This document shows, one piece after another, positions 55,845 through 64,000 of a DNA stretch of 64,000 nt. Every line of letters begins with the position of its first letter. Position 1 is the stretch's first letter. The notes under the pieces are model-generated. The model made no database searches, was not told where the DNA came from, and worked only from the letters and a program-made list of their open reading frames with translations. Source of the DNA: Rhizobium sp. Root708 (GTDB taxonomy: Bacteria > Pseudomonadota > Alphaproteobacteria > Rhizobiales > Rhizobiaceae); contig NZ_LMHV01000002.1 in assembly GCF_001429725.1 (NCBI RefSeq), positions 1 to 64,000 on the forward strand, given 5' to 3'. The position numbers were made by a program, and so were the translations under genes.

Positions 55845-56639
55845 TTATTTTGCCGCAGGCATATCCGCGACCTTCACGGTCGAGGTCGTGTCCTCGGCCT
55901 TGGCGCCGAACCAGGTTTCATGCAGCTTGGCAATGAAGCCCTCGCCCTTCAGCGTCGTGATCACGTCGTTGACCTGCTTGGCCAGCGGATCACCCTTGTT
56001 GAACATGATTGAATACTTCTCGCCAGTCGGAATGCGCTCAACGACTTTGATCTCCGGCTTGTCCTTGACGTAGTACTGGAGCGCCGGGATGTCGCTGATA
56101 TAGCCGTCGATACGGCCGGCTGCGAGATCGAGCATCGCCGGCTGCAGGCCCTCGAAGCGGCGGATCACGCCGAGGCTGTATTTGGCGGTGTTGTTGGTTG
56201 CCCACATGTCACCCGTCGAGCCCGTATCGACACCGACGACCTTGCCACTCATGCCCTTCAGGTCCTTGATGCCGCTCGCGGCCATGACGGTCAGTGACTG
56301 GTCGCTGTCGTAATAAGGTTGGGCAAAGCTGACGGACTCCAGGCGCTTCTCGGTGATGGTGATCGACGAAACCGCCATGTTGATGCGGCCCGACTGAACG
56401 GCCGAGAACAGCCCGTTGAACGGAATGTTGACAAACTCCACCGACTTGTTGAGGCGCTTGGCGATCTCGGTGACGAGATCGACCTCGAATCCGACCGTCT
56501 TGCCTGACTCGTCCTGAAATTCCCACGGGACGTTACCGATGTTGGCGCCCACGCTGAGATCGGCGGCATGGGCGGCTGCCCCTGCGAGCGCCAGGACGCC
56601 GGAGAGCATGACAGTCTTCAGAATCGAAAAACGACGCAT
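55845..56639 (-). CDS. polar amino-acid-binding periplasmic protein
   Basis: A 264-residue family 3 solute-binding protein. The signal peptide ends near AAAHAADLS. Mature motifs: VGANIGNVPWEFQDESGKTVGFEVDLVTEIAKRL, MAVSSITITEKRLESVSFAQPYYDS, VGVDTGSTGD. AGGGGAACCTAAA precedes the ATG at 56639; the longer frame to 56717 covers the promoter and operator and is rejected. It is the first gene of the five-gene operon. Confidence 0.92.
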   Translation of the reverse strand: MRRFSILKTVMLSGVLALAGAAAHAADLSVGANIGNVPWEFQDESGKTVGFEVDLVTEIAKRLNKSVEFVNIPFNGLFSAVQSGRINMAVSSITITEKRLESVSFAQPYYDSDQSLTVMAASGIKDLKGMSGKVVGVDTGSTGDMWATNNTAKYSLGVIRRFEGLQPAMLDLAAGRIDGYISDIPALQYYVKDKPEIKVVERIPTGEKYSIMFNKGDPLAKQVNDVITTLKGEGFIAKLHETWFGAKAEDTTSTVKVADMPAAK

Positions 56640-56678
56640 TTTAGGTTCCCCTTGTTTTGTGCTGCGCATTTTTGCTAT

Positions 56679-56698
56679 TGGTCTAACCGGTCTGACCA
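56679..56698. promoter_or_regulatory. palindromic operator of the divergent FadR-type regulator
   Basis: TGGTC-TA-ACCGGT-CT-GACCA is palindromic over 20 bases except the two N2 pairs. It lies 40 bases before the binding-protein ATG in the divergent region. The TGGTC/GACCA arms and central ACCGGT resemble the TGGTxxxACCA sites of FadR/GntR regulators. Likely bound by the product of the gene at 56806. Confidence 0.65.
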
Positions 56699-56805
56699 GC
56701 CAGGCCAAATCAACCACGGTCTATTGTCATTTGCAAGCGACTGATGGATTTAAATGCTGGGACAATCCGGGTGGCATCACCCGACATGCCGAGAGAACGG
56801 AAAGA

Positions 56806-57495
56806 ATGCTCAACAGGACATTGGTACCGCAATCGGCGGCACGCCTGATACAAGACATGATCCAGAGCGGAGAGCTCGCCGCAGGCGAGAAGATTCCGTC
56901 CCAGCGCGAGTTTTCGACCAAGCTCGGTATCAGCCGTGCATCGCTACGCGAGGCGCTGCTGACGCTTGAAACGCTCGGCCTCATCAAAACGGAAGCCGGC
57001 CGGGGAACCTTCGTCGCCGAGCGCGGCAGCGCCGCCAACAGCGGCATGGCGCCATGGCGCTACTCCGACAGCTACTCGGTTTTCGATGTTTTCCAGACCC
57101 GCATGATGCTTGAAGGCAATATCGCGGCGCTGGCCGCCGGCCGCCTCACCGGCAACCAGCTGCAGGCGATGGAAGCGGCGACCAAGCAGATGGAGGATTG
57201 CTGGGCGAAACAGGATCTGCTCGCGAATGTGGAGGCCGACCTCGAATTCCACGCGATCATCGCGTCCGCCTGCAGCAACGCGATGATGCGCGCGCTGTAC
57301 CAGGTGGTCCGCGAACAATTGACCGAGACGCAGCGCCAGCCGATCCCGATTACCGAGCCCGCCCGCATGAAAGCCTCCATCGCCGAACACCGGCGGATCA
57401 TTTCGGCACTACGTGACAACGACTCCGTTCGCGCCCGCCAGGAAATGGAAAACCATGTCCTGAATACCGCCCGCTGTGCGGGCCTTAATCCCTGA
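56806..57495 (+). CDS. FadR-subfamily GntR regulator
   Basis: A 229-residue protein: winged helix (SGELAAGEKIPSQREFSTKLGISRASLREALLTLETLGLI) and FCD ligand domain (about 85-220) with the EADLEFHAIIASACSN and SIAEHRRIISALRDND His-containing segments. It is divergent from the amino-acid importer operon and most likely represses it until an acidic ligand binds. GGAAAG precedes the ATG at 56806; the longer frame runs through the promoter. Confidence 0.92.
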   Translation: MLNRTLVPQSAARLIQDMIQSGELAAGEKIPSQREFSTKLGISRASLREALLTLETLGLIKTEAGRGTFVAERGSAANSGMAPWRYSDSYSVFDVFQTRMMLEGNIAALAAGRLTGNQLQAMEAATKQMEDCWAKQDLLANVEADLEFHAIIASACSNAMMRALYQVVREQLTETQRQPIPITEPARMKASIAEHRRIISALRDNDSVRARQEMENHVLNTARCAGLNP

Positions 57496-57664
57496 GGATT
57501 CGGGAACGCTGCCACGCCCGTCAACCCGAATTGTGTATTGTTGACGATGCAAATCATGGCCGAAGCCACCAATCGCCTTCTCGACAACGCTGAAAAAGAT
57601 ATCAAGCACGCTCTGCCATCTGACCAGCATGGCAGTTGGGCTCTGCGATGGAGAACGGTGTGGC

Positions 57665-58441
57665 TCAGGATGAGCTCATATCACTCGGATTGGGAACATA
57701 CCCCCTACTCCCATCAAGGAGGGTTCTTGTGTAGGGATGCTGGACGCTGCCCTCTAAAAGCTGCTGGCGCGTTGCGATCTCGACGAAAACGCCATCCTGC
57801 ATGACCGCCACACGGCTGCAGAGATGCGCGATAACAGCCATGTCGTGACTAACCAGGATATAAGTTAGTTTAGAACGTTCGCGCAAATCCTTCAGAAGAT
57901 TAAGGATTTCCGCCTGGATCGAAACGTCGAGTGCCGATGTCGGCTCATCGAGCAAGAGGATTTTCGGCTCAAGGATGAGCGCACGGGCAATTGCCACGCG
58001 CTGCCGCTGGCCGCCGGAGAGCTGGTGCGGGAAGCGATGCCGGAAGCCGGGCGGCAGGCCGACGTCGCGCAGCACCTGCTCGACACGCTCCTGCCTGCGA
58101 TCCAGCCCATGGATTTCGAGAGGCTCCAGCAGCGTGCGCCCGATCGTGTGGCGCGGATGCAGGGAGCCGAACGGATCCTGGAACACCATCTGCTGCTTTG
58201 CGAGTTGCGCGCGGGAACGCTTCGGACCGACCACGTCGCCATCGATCGAAACAGAACCGCTCCATTCCTTGATGCGTCCCGCCAGCGCGCCGAGCACCGT
58301 CGACTTGCCGCATCCGCTTTCGCCAACAAGGCCGAATGTCTCGCCGGACGCGACCTCGAAGGCCACGCTTTTGACGACCTGCTTGAAGTCGTTGCCGTTG
58401 CCGAAAGACACGGCGAGATCGTTTACCGATATGATGGACAT
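57665..58441 (-). CDS. oligopeptide-type ABC ATPase, DppF-like
   Basis: A 258-residue ATPase: [54 protein letters not shown] and C-terminal VQHPYTRTLL zone typical of DppF/OppF. It is the last of five genes and starts one base after the DppD-like stop. Confidence 0.93.
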   Translation of the reverse strand: MSIISVNDLAVSFGNGNDFKQVVKSVAFEVASGETFGLVGESGCGKSTVLGALAGRIKEWSGSVSIDGDVVGPKRSRAQLAKQQMVFQDPFGSLHPRHTIGRTLLEPLEIHGLDRRQERVEQVLRDVGLPPGFRHRFPHQLSGGQRQRVAIARALILEPKILLLDEPTSALDVSIQAEILNLLKDLRERSKLTYILVSHDMAVIAHLCSRVAVMQDGVFVEIATRQQLLEGSVQHPYTRTLLDGSRGYVPNPSDMSSS

Positions 58442-58442
58442 G

Positions 58443-59291
58443 TCACGCCTCCGCCCAGCTTGCCTGACGCTTCAGCACTTCCAGACGGTCTCGAGGATGA
58501 TCGAGACTTGGCAGCGCCTCGAGAAGACCGCGTGTATAGGGATGGGTTGCTTCGTCGAGCCTGGCGGCTTCGATCGTTTCCACGATCCGGCCCGCATACA
58601 TGATGACGACGCGGTCGCAGAAGCTCTTCACGAGGTTGAGGTCGTGCGAAATGAAGACCAGGCCGATGTCGCGCTCTGTGATCAAGTCGTCGAGGATCGA
58701 CAGCACCTGCTGACGCACGGTGACGTCGAGTGCGGAGGTCGGCTCGTCGGCGATGATCAGTGAGGGCGACGAGATCAGCATCATCGAGATCATGATACGC
58801 TGGCCCATGCCGCCCGAGACCTCGTGCGGGTAGAGATTGAAGACGCGGTGCGGGTCGCGGATATTCACCCTTTCCAGCATGGCGAGCGTACGCTCGCGCG
58901 CCGCCTTCTTGCCAAGACGCTCATGCAGAATGACGGTTTCGGCGATCTGCTCGCCGACGGTCATGACAGGATTGAGCGAATATTTCGGGTCCTGCAGGAT
59001 CATCGAGATCCGGCTGCCGCGGATCGCGCGCATGTCGGCCTCGCTGGCGGCCAGGAGATCGACGTCCTCGAAGCGCAACTCATCGGCAACCACGCGAGCG
59101 GTGCTCGGCTGCAGCCGCATGATCGCACGTCCCGTCGTGCTCTTGCCGGAGCCGGATTCGCCGATGATGCCCACCTTCTCGCGGCCGACATCGAAGCTCA
59201 CATTCTTGACGGCGTTCACCACGCCGGACAGCGTCGGAAACTGCACCGACATGTTCTTGACCGAGAGGATCGGTTTTGACTGTTCAGGCAT
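58443..59291 (-). CDS. oligopeptide-type ABC ATPase, DppD-like
   Basis: A 282-residue ATPase: [63 protein letters not shown] and [15 protein letters not shown]. The signature VSGGMGQR is usual for DppD. The ATG at 59291 overlaps the DppC-like stop; the longer frame to 59327 is rejected. Confidence 0.92.
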   Translation of the reverse strand: MPEQSKPILSVKNMSVQFPTLSGVVNAVKNVSFDVGREKVGIIGESGSGKSTTGRAIMRLQPSTARVVADELRFEDVDLLAASEADMRAIRGSRISMILQDPKYSLNPVMTVGEQIAETVILHERLGKKAARERTLAMLERVNIRDPHRVFNLYPHEVSGGMGQRIMISMMLISSPSLIIADEPTSALDVTVRQQVLSILDDLITERDIGLVFISHDLNLVKSFCDRVVIMYAGRIVETIEAARLDEATHPYTRGLLEALPSLDHPRDRLEVLKRQASWAEA

Positions 59292-60195
59292 TGCGGGGAT
59301 CCATGATGTCGCGCAGTCCGTCGCCAAGCAGGTTGAAGGCGAGACTGACCAGGAGAATGGCGATGCCGGGAACCGTCGTCAGCCACCAGGCATCGAGGAG
59401 ATATTGGCGACCGGAGGCCGCCATGGCGCCCCACTCCGGCATCGGCGGCTGTGCGCCGAGCCCGAGGAAGCCAAGACCGGCGGCCGTCAGGATGACGCTC
59501 GACATGTTGAGCGTCAGGCGGATGATGATCGATGGTGCGCAGAGCGGCACGATGTGGCGGAACAGGATTCGTCCCATTCCCGCGCCCTGCAGCTCCGCTG
59601 CAACGACGAAATCGGCGGCACGGAACGTCAGCGTTTCGGCACGCGCCAAGCGCGCGATCGGTGGCCAGACGGTGAGCGCGATGGCGATGACGGCATTCTC
59701 GATCCCTGGACCAAGGGCTGCGGAAAAAGCGAGAGCGAGCACGAGGCTTGGAAACGACAGGAAAATATCGGTGATGCGCATCAGGACGACGTCTACCCAG
59801 CCGCCGAGATAGCCGGCGGTTGCGCCGATCGCAAAGCCGATGGGCGCGACGATGACCGTGACGAGGATGCTGATATAGAGCGTCGTGCGGGCACCGTAGA
59901 CGAGGCGCGAATAGACGTCCCGGCCGAATTCGTCGGTGCCGAACCAATTGAGCGACGATGGCGGCTTCAGCGCCATCGTCAGATCCTGGGCGATCGGATC
60001 ATGATTGGCGAGCAGCGGCGCGAAAGTCGCGATCAAAACCAGTAGCAGCACGACAACGAAGCCGGCGAATGCCAATGGATTGGCGATGAGGTTCAGCCAC
60101 AGGACATAGGCCTTGTGGAGCCGCGCCTGACGTGTCGAGGAGAACTCCTCGTTGATCAGCCAATTGTGCAGATCGTTGAAATAACGTGTCGCCAT
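59284..60195 (-). CDS. oligopeptide-type ABC permease, DppC-like
   Basis: A 303-residue permease. It has the DppC N-terminal region with a long cytosolic segment, the [21 protein letters not shown] motif and the EAA-like loop [23 protein letters not shown]. It forms the heterodimeric channel with the DppB-like subunit. Confidence 0.92.
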   Translation of the reverse strand: MATRYFNDLHNWLINEEFSSTRQARLHKAYVLWLNLIANPLAFAGFVVVLLLVLIATFAPLLANHDPIAQDLTMALKPPSSLNWFGTDEFGRDVYSRLVYGARTTLYISILVTVIVAPIGFAIGATAGYLGGWVDVVLMRITDIFLSFPSLVLALAFSAALGPGIENAVIAIALTVWPPIARLARAETLTFRAADFVVAAELQGAGMGRILFRHIVPLCAPSIIIRLTLNMSSVILTAAGLGFLGLGAQPPMPEWGAMAASGRQYLLDAWWLTTVPGIAILLVSLAFNLLGDGLRDIMDPRNA

Positions 60196-60199
60196 GATG

Positions 60200-61261
60200 T
60201 CACCGGGTACGCGGGTCGAGGAACCGATAGGTCAGGTCCGACAAGAGGTTGATGGCAATCGAGATGATGCCGATGAGGAGCACGCTGCCGAGCACCGCGT
60301 TCATGTCGGCGAAGAACAGCGCCGAGGTGAGATACTGGCCAAGGCCGGGCCACGCGAAAACCGTCTCAATCAGCACCGTGCCGTCGAGCAGACCGCAATA
60401 CGCCAAGGCCACGATCGTGAGCAGCTGCACGCGGATGTTGCGAAACGCGTGGCGCCAGACGATAGCCCGCTGACCCAGACCCTTGGCCTTGGCGGTCAGC
60501 ACATATTCCTGCCGCAGCTGCTCGAGCATGAAGCTTCGGCTCATGCGGCTTAGATAGGCCATCGCGGCATAGCCGAGGATCAGCGCGGGAGCCGCGACAT
60601 GCAGCAGGGCATCCCGGAAGACCCCCCACTCGCCGGCAAGGATCGCGTCGACGAGCATGGAATTGGTCGGCCCTTCGACCAGCCCTTCATTGTAGACGTC
60701 GAGGCGGCCGCTGCCGGGTATGATGCCAAACTTCGCGTAGAAGACGAGGATGACGATCGTGCCTAGCCAGAAGATCGGCGTCGAGTGGCCGAGCAGGCCG
60801 ACGACACGTGCGAGGTGATCGACCCAAGTGCCCTTGCGGACAGCCGAGATGATGCCGAGCGGGATACCGAAACCCGCGCCGATGATCGTTGCCAGCGTGG
60901 CGAGCTCCAGCGTTGCCGGGAAGACGCGAGCGAGATCGCTGGCGACGGGGTTCTTCGTCACATGCGACTGGCCGAAATCCAGATGCGCCACATTGCCGAG
61001 ATAGGTTCCGAACTGCACATAGAGCGGCTGATCGAGCCCCATTTCCTTGTAGACGCGCTCGTAAGTCTCGTGATCGGCCTGGTCGCCGATCACAGCGATA
61101 ACCGGATCGGCGGGAACCATGCGGCCGACAACGAAGGTGATCACGAGCAGGCCGAGCAGTGTTGTCAGGATGACGGCAAAGGATGCCGTCACCTTGCGCA
61201 ACGCGCCAAGCGCCGCACGTGCGCCTGCCGACGCGTTTCCAGATGTCTGTGAGATACTCAC
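60200..61261 (-). CDS. oligopeptide-type ABC permease, DppB-like
   Basis: A 353-residue permease with six helices. The motif GFGIPLGIISAVRKGTWVDHLARVVGLLGHSTPIFWLG and the loop EYVLTAKAKGLGQRAIVWRHAFRN (EAA-like) are typical of DppB. It starts 24 bases after the binding-protein stop. Confidence 0.92.
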   Translation of the reverse strand: MSISQTSGNASAGARAALGALRKVTASFAVILTTLLGLLVITFVVGRMVPADPVIAVIGDQADHETYERVYKEMGLDQPLYVQFGTYLGNVAHLDFGQSHVTKNPVASDLARVFPATLELATLATIIGAGFGIPLGIISAVRKGTWVDHLARVVGLLGHSTPIFWLGTIVILVFYAKFGIIPGSGRLDVYNEGLVEGPTNSMLVDAILAGEWGVFRDALLHVAAPALILGYAAMAYLSRMSRSFMLEQLRQEYVLTAKAKGLGQRAIVWRHAFRNIRVQLLTIVALAYCGLLDGTVLIETVFAWPGLGQYLTSALFFADMNAVLGSVLLIGIISIAINLLSDLTYRFLDPRTR

Positions 61262-61285
61262 GTCATTCTCCTCGACAGCAACGAC

Positions 61286-62881
61286 TTATTCGCCCTTCGA
61301 GACGGTGTCCCAACGGGTGAGCCAGGTCGAATGGCCGACATAGCCTTTGACTTCTTTTCTCACCGCCTTCGCGTCCGTGCGCTGGAAGGAGGTGATCAAG
61401 GCGGGCGAAGCGTCCAGGTAGGCCTTGTTGATCTTGGCGTAGAGATCGGCGCGCTTCTGCTGGTCGGTCTCGTGCGCGGCCGCAGTCACCATGTCCTGGA
61501 TGTCCTTCGGAACCTCCCAGGCGGAGCGCCAGGCGATCAGGCCGGAGAGTTTCGCATCGTCGGCATTGTTCGGGTTCGTGGCATAGGACGCCAGAACCGC
61601 ATGTGGGTCGGGCAGGCGTTCGCCGGTGCGCGCCGAGAAGATCTCGAATTCGCGGTTGCGGAACTTGCCGATGTGATCGCCACCCTGCAGGTCGAGCTTG
61701 ATGCCGGCCTTGGCCGCGTTCGCCTGCAGCGACTGGGCAACTTCGTATTCCGGCGTCACGGGAGTCGCGTAATAGACCTTGGAGAACCCGTCAGGATAAC
61801 CGGCTTCCGCCAGCAACTGCTTGGCCTTGTCGATATCGAGCTTGTAGGGATTGTCAGTGCTGGCACCGGGCAGACCGCCAGGAATGATGGTCTGCTGCTT
61901 GATGCCGTAATATTTCATGACGGTGTTGGCGAGACCGTCATAATCGACGAGATAGCGGAATGCCTCGCGAACCTTCGGTTTGGAGAGGATCTCGTCCTTC
62001 TGGTTGAGCGCCAGATAGTAGAAGCCGAAGCCCGGCGTCTTCTGGATATCGGCTTTGCCGCCGGCCTCGATCGCAGCCAGATCGGTAGAGGAAAGACGCG
62101 TCGCGACGTCGACGTCGCCGGCTTCCAGCTGGAGACGCTGGCCCGACGATTCCGGCATATGGCGGAGGATCACCCGGCGCATCTTCGGCGCACCCTGCCA
62201 GTAATCCTTGAAGGCCTCGGCGATCAAAAGGTCATTGACGCGCCATGTTCTGAGCGAATAGGGGCCGGATCCGGCATCGTTGGTTTGCAGGAACTCGCGA
62301 CCCATATCGCCGTTCTTCTCGTTCTTGGCGAGCAGCTGGCTATCCAGTATCGAGGTCGAGAAGCTGGCGAGCGAGAAGAGGATCAGGTTCGGGTTCCAGA
62401 CCTCGGGGGTCTGCAGCACGACGGTCGCGTCATCAGTTGCCTTGATGAGGTCATCGACATTCTTGTCGGTGACCCCCCACTGGCGAAGATCGACCGAGGG
62501 CGCCAGGCCGAGCTTTACCAGGCGGCGCAGTGACCACTCGACATCCTTGGCGGTCAGCGCGTTGCCGGAATGAAAGGTCACGCCGGAGCGGATCTTGAAG
62601 GTGAAGGTCTTGCCGTCGTCGGATACTGTCCAGCTTTCGGCGATGCCCGGCTGCGGCTTGGTAATGTCATCGGCGGACAGCACGATCAGTCGCTCATAAA
62701 GGTTGGCGACGATCTCCGCCGATTCCAGCTGGTTGAGCTCGTTCGGATCGAGGCCGCGCATCGAGGACATGTTGGTGGCGATCACCAGCTGGTCCTTGGG
62801 CGTTGCCGCCTGCACTGCGAGCGGCATGGCCAGCGTCGATACCACCATAGCCGATGCCATCAGAAAACTGCGTCTTTTCAT
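61286..62881 (-). CDS. family 5 extracellular solute-binding protein
   Basis: A 531-residue DppA/OppA-like protein. Signal peptide MKRRSFLMASAMVVSTLAMP with an RR pair, cleavage near AVQAA. Mature motifs: GIAESWTVSDDGKTFTFKIRSGVTFHSG, GSGPYSLRTW, NQKDEILSKPKVREAFRYLVDYD. It binds a peptide or similar compound in the periplasm. Given the DapA-like gene nearby, the substrate might be an amino-sugar or sugar-acid rather than peptides; this is inference. Confidence 0.9.
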   Translation of the reverse strand: MKRRSFLMASAMVVSTLAMPLAVQAATPKDQLVIATNMSSMRGLDPNELNQLESAEIVANLYERLIVLSADDITKPQPGIAESWTVSDDGKTFTFKIRSGVTFHSGNALTAKDVEWSLRRLVKLGLAPSVDLRQWGVTDKNVDDLIKATDDATVVLQTPEVWNPNLILFSLASFSTSILDSQLLAKNEKNGDMGREFLQTNDAGSGPYSLRTWRVNDLLIAEAFKDYWQGAPKMRRVILRHMPESSGQRLQLEAGDVDVATRLSSTDLAAIEAGGKADIQKTPGFGFYYLALNQKDEILSKPKVREAFRYLVDYDGLANTVMKYYGIKQQTIIPGGLPGASTDNPYKLDIDKAKQLLAEAGYPDGFSKVYYATPVTPEYEVAQSLQANAAKAGIKLDLQGGDHIGKFRNREFEIFSARTGERLPDPHAVLASYATNPNNADDAKLSGLIAWRSAWEVPKDIQDMVTAAAHETDQQKRADLYAKINKAYLDASPALITSFQRTDAKAVRKEVKGYVGHSTWLTRWDTVSKGE

Positions 62882-62951
62882 CGTCCTATCTCCTCCCTGG
62901 TGCGCCGGACCTCGCTCCGAACGCGAATTTTCATATCGACATCGATCTGAA

Positions 62952-62967
62952 ATCTGGTATATCAGAT
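62952..62967. promoter_or_regulatory. candidate GntR operator between the importer and regulator genes
   Basis: ATCTGGTATATCAGAT is a 16-base palindrome with one mismatched pair, 70 bases before the binding-protein ATG and 43 before the regulator ATG. Its ATCTG arms suit an FCD-GntR regulator and could control both divergent promoters. Confidence 0.55.
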
Positions 62968-63009
62968 CTCACAAAACGATTTTGCGGTCAACAGGGGAAT
63001 TTTCGGGAC

Positions 63010-63720
63010 ATGCAAAAAGAGGCATCGACGCAGCCTGGCGCAGACCGCATCGAAAAGATCGACCCGCGGTTTTTAACGACATTGCGCGACCATGTGCACA
63101 AGACGCTGCGGACAGCGATTCTCTCCGGCCGCTTCGCGCCTGATGAGCGCGTCAACGAACGCCAGCTGGCCGAACAGCTTGGCGTCAGCACGACCCCCAT
63201 CAAGGAAGCCCTGCGTCAGCTCGAGACCGAAGGGTTGGTCGAGACGCTGCCGCGCCGCGGCGTATTGATCCGTTTCAACGCAGGCTGGGCCGAGGAGATG
63301 ATCCTGGCGCGCGCTGCGCTGGAATCGATGATCGCCCACCTCGCCGCCAAACGCATCGAAAAGGCTGAGGCCGGCGAGCTCGAAGAGGTCGTCAATCTGA
63401 TGCGCAAGGCGACCGAGGACGGTGTCGCCGACGACCTGATTTCGCTGAACGAGACGTTTCACGAGCAGATCCACATCGCCTCGCGATGCCAGTATCTCTC
63501 GCGCATGATCGAACGACAGCAGTTCTACGACGGCAGCATCCGCCGCGTCATCCATTCCGATCCGCTCGAGCGCGGCAAGGCGCTGGCCGAACATGCCGCG
63601 ATCGCCGCCGCCATCATATCCAGCGACAGCGACAAGGCCGAACGCGTCATGCGCGACCATGTCGTCCGTTCCGGAGAAACCTACCTCAACATCGTGTTCA
63701 AGAAGAAGGAGGACATCTGA
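63010..63720 (+). CDS. FCD-type GntR regulator
   Basis: A 236-residue regulator: winged helix (AILSGRFAPDERVNERQLAEQLGVSTTPIKEALRQLETEGLV) and FCD domain (EMILARAALESMIAHLAAKR; ISLNETFHEQIHIAS; EHAAIAAAIISSD). It is divergent from the DppABCDF-like operon and one base before the DapA-like gene, which it probably also controls. The longer frame from 62854 covers the promoter and is rejected. Confidence 0.92.
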   Translation: MQKEASTQPGADRIEKIDPRFLTTLRDHVHKTLRTAILSGRFAPDERVNERQLAEQLGVSTTPIKEALRQLETEGLVETLPRRGVLIRFNAGWAEEMILARAALESMIAHLAAKRIEKAEAGELEEVVNLMRKATEDGVADDLISLNETFHEQIHIASRCQYLSRMIERQQFYDGSIRRVIHSDPLERGKALAEHAAIAAAIISSDSDKAERVMRDHVVRSGETYLNIVFKKKEDI

Positions 63721-63721
63721 C

Positions 63722-64000
63722 GTGACCGAGGCAATGGAAAAGATCCGCAAGGCCCTGACGGGCATATCGGGCGTGCCCGTGACCCCCTACAAGGCGGATG
63801 GCAGCGTCGATATCGCCAAGCTCTCGGCCCTGATCACCCGCCTCGCTAATGCGCGGGTCCACAATCTGATGGCCGCCGGCAACACCGGTGAATTCTTCAC
63901 CCTGACCATGGACGAAGTGCGCGCGGTCCATGCCGCGACGATCAAGGCCGCCGGCGGCAAATCGCTGGTGAGCGCAGCTGTGGGTCGTTCGCTGACCGAA
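63722..64000 (+). CDS. DapA/NanA-family aldolase (N-terminus, cut by window edge)
   Basis: GTG at 63722 with GGAGG upstream begins MTEAMEKIRKALTGISGVPVTPYKADGSVD, the usual start of the dihydrodipicolinate synthase/N-acetylneuraminate lyase family, followed by the GNTGEFFTL motif that holds the carboxylate-binding TGE/TT turn. Family members are class I aldolases and dehydratases acting on pyruvate-derived compounds. The Schiff-base Lys is beyond the window. Its neighbour, an oligopeptide-type importer, suggests catabolism of an imported sugar acid or amino sugar. Confidence 0.88.
   Translation, partial: MTEAMEKIRKALTGISGVPVTPYKADGSVDIAKLSALITRLANARVHNLMAAGNTGEFFTLTMDEVRAVHAATIKAAGGKSLVSAAVGRSLTE

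Noticed and set aside
1..64000. CRISPR arrays, tRNA, rRNA, integrase and phage genes
   Set aside because: Reading both strands showed no regular repeat-spacer pattern, no cloverleaf-like gene ends and no phage or integrase motifs. Small RNAs cannot be excluded by eye.

Overview
The window is high-GC DNA from an alphaproteobacterium, most likely a member of the Rhizobiaceae (Rhizobium/Agrobacterium/Ensifer/Shinella type). The evidence is the gene set: a rhizobial-style class III cyclase with TPR repeats, a PraR/SinR-like XRE regulator, a FixJ-type response regulator, a TGA-N9-TCA iron (RirA-type) box, many solute-binding ABC importers each with its own GntR, ROK or AraC regulator, and compact operons with ATGA overlaps. 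No rRNA, tRNA, replication or conjugation genes and no CRISPR array were seen. The mix of catabolic importers and regulators would suit a secondary replicon or an accessory chromosomal region.

Layout. 1-190: end of an IS3-type insertion sequence. 344-6504: arginase/agmatinase-family enzyme, adenylate cyclase, GAF/HD-GYP phosphodiesterase, XRE regulator, a 61-residue membrane protein and a NUDIX hydrolase. 6753-15599: complete siderophore island with FecI-like ECF sigma factor, FecR-like anti-sigma, STN-containing TonB receptor, FhuC/FhuD/FhuB-like importer and a Fes/IroE-like esterase; a shared box precedes fecR and the receptor. 15939-21716: second iron operon, for heme, with a heme/hemoglobin-type TonB receptor, an SbmA/BacA-YddA-type fused ABC protein, a HmuS/ChuX-like protein and a leaderless ChaN-like protein, behind an IRO-type box.

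22471-29422: triple-PAS histidine kinase and FixJ-like regulator, divergent from two paralogous alpha/beta hydrolases (one exported, one cytosolic) that enclose an FMN-binding-fold protein and a DUF1348 protein, then a secreted LprI-like protein. 29891-33922: LLM flavin monooxygenase with an SsuCAB-like importer (organosulfur/sulfonate type). 34087-37324: MFS exporter and AraC regulator, an aldo/keto reductase remnant and a SnoaL-like protein. 37974-46581: two tail-to-tail ROK regulators and a GH38 alpha-mannosidase operon with a sugar ABC importer that lacks its ATPase. 47110-51376: CHASE4-GGDEF-EAL protein and an AraC/SDR divergent pair.

51683-57495: amino-acid ABC importer operon that continues into a class V PLP enzyme lacking the desulfurase cysteine and a metal-complete cyclic amidohydrolase, with a divergent FadR-type regulator and a strong palindromic operator. 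57665-64000: five-gene oligopeptide-type ABC importer, divergent FCD-GntR regulator and the start of a DapA/NanA-family aldolase.

The stretches most worth follow-up are the heme operon with its non-standard ABC protein, the PLP-enzyme/amidohydrolase operon, the ECF-type promoter family in the siderophore island, and the recurrent stem-loops placed directly after the high-demand receptor or binding-protein gene.
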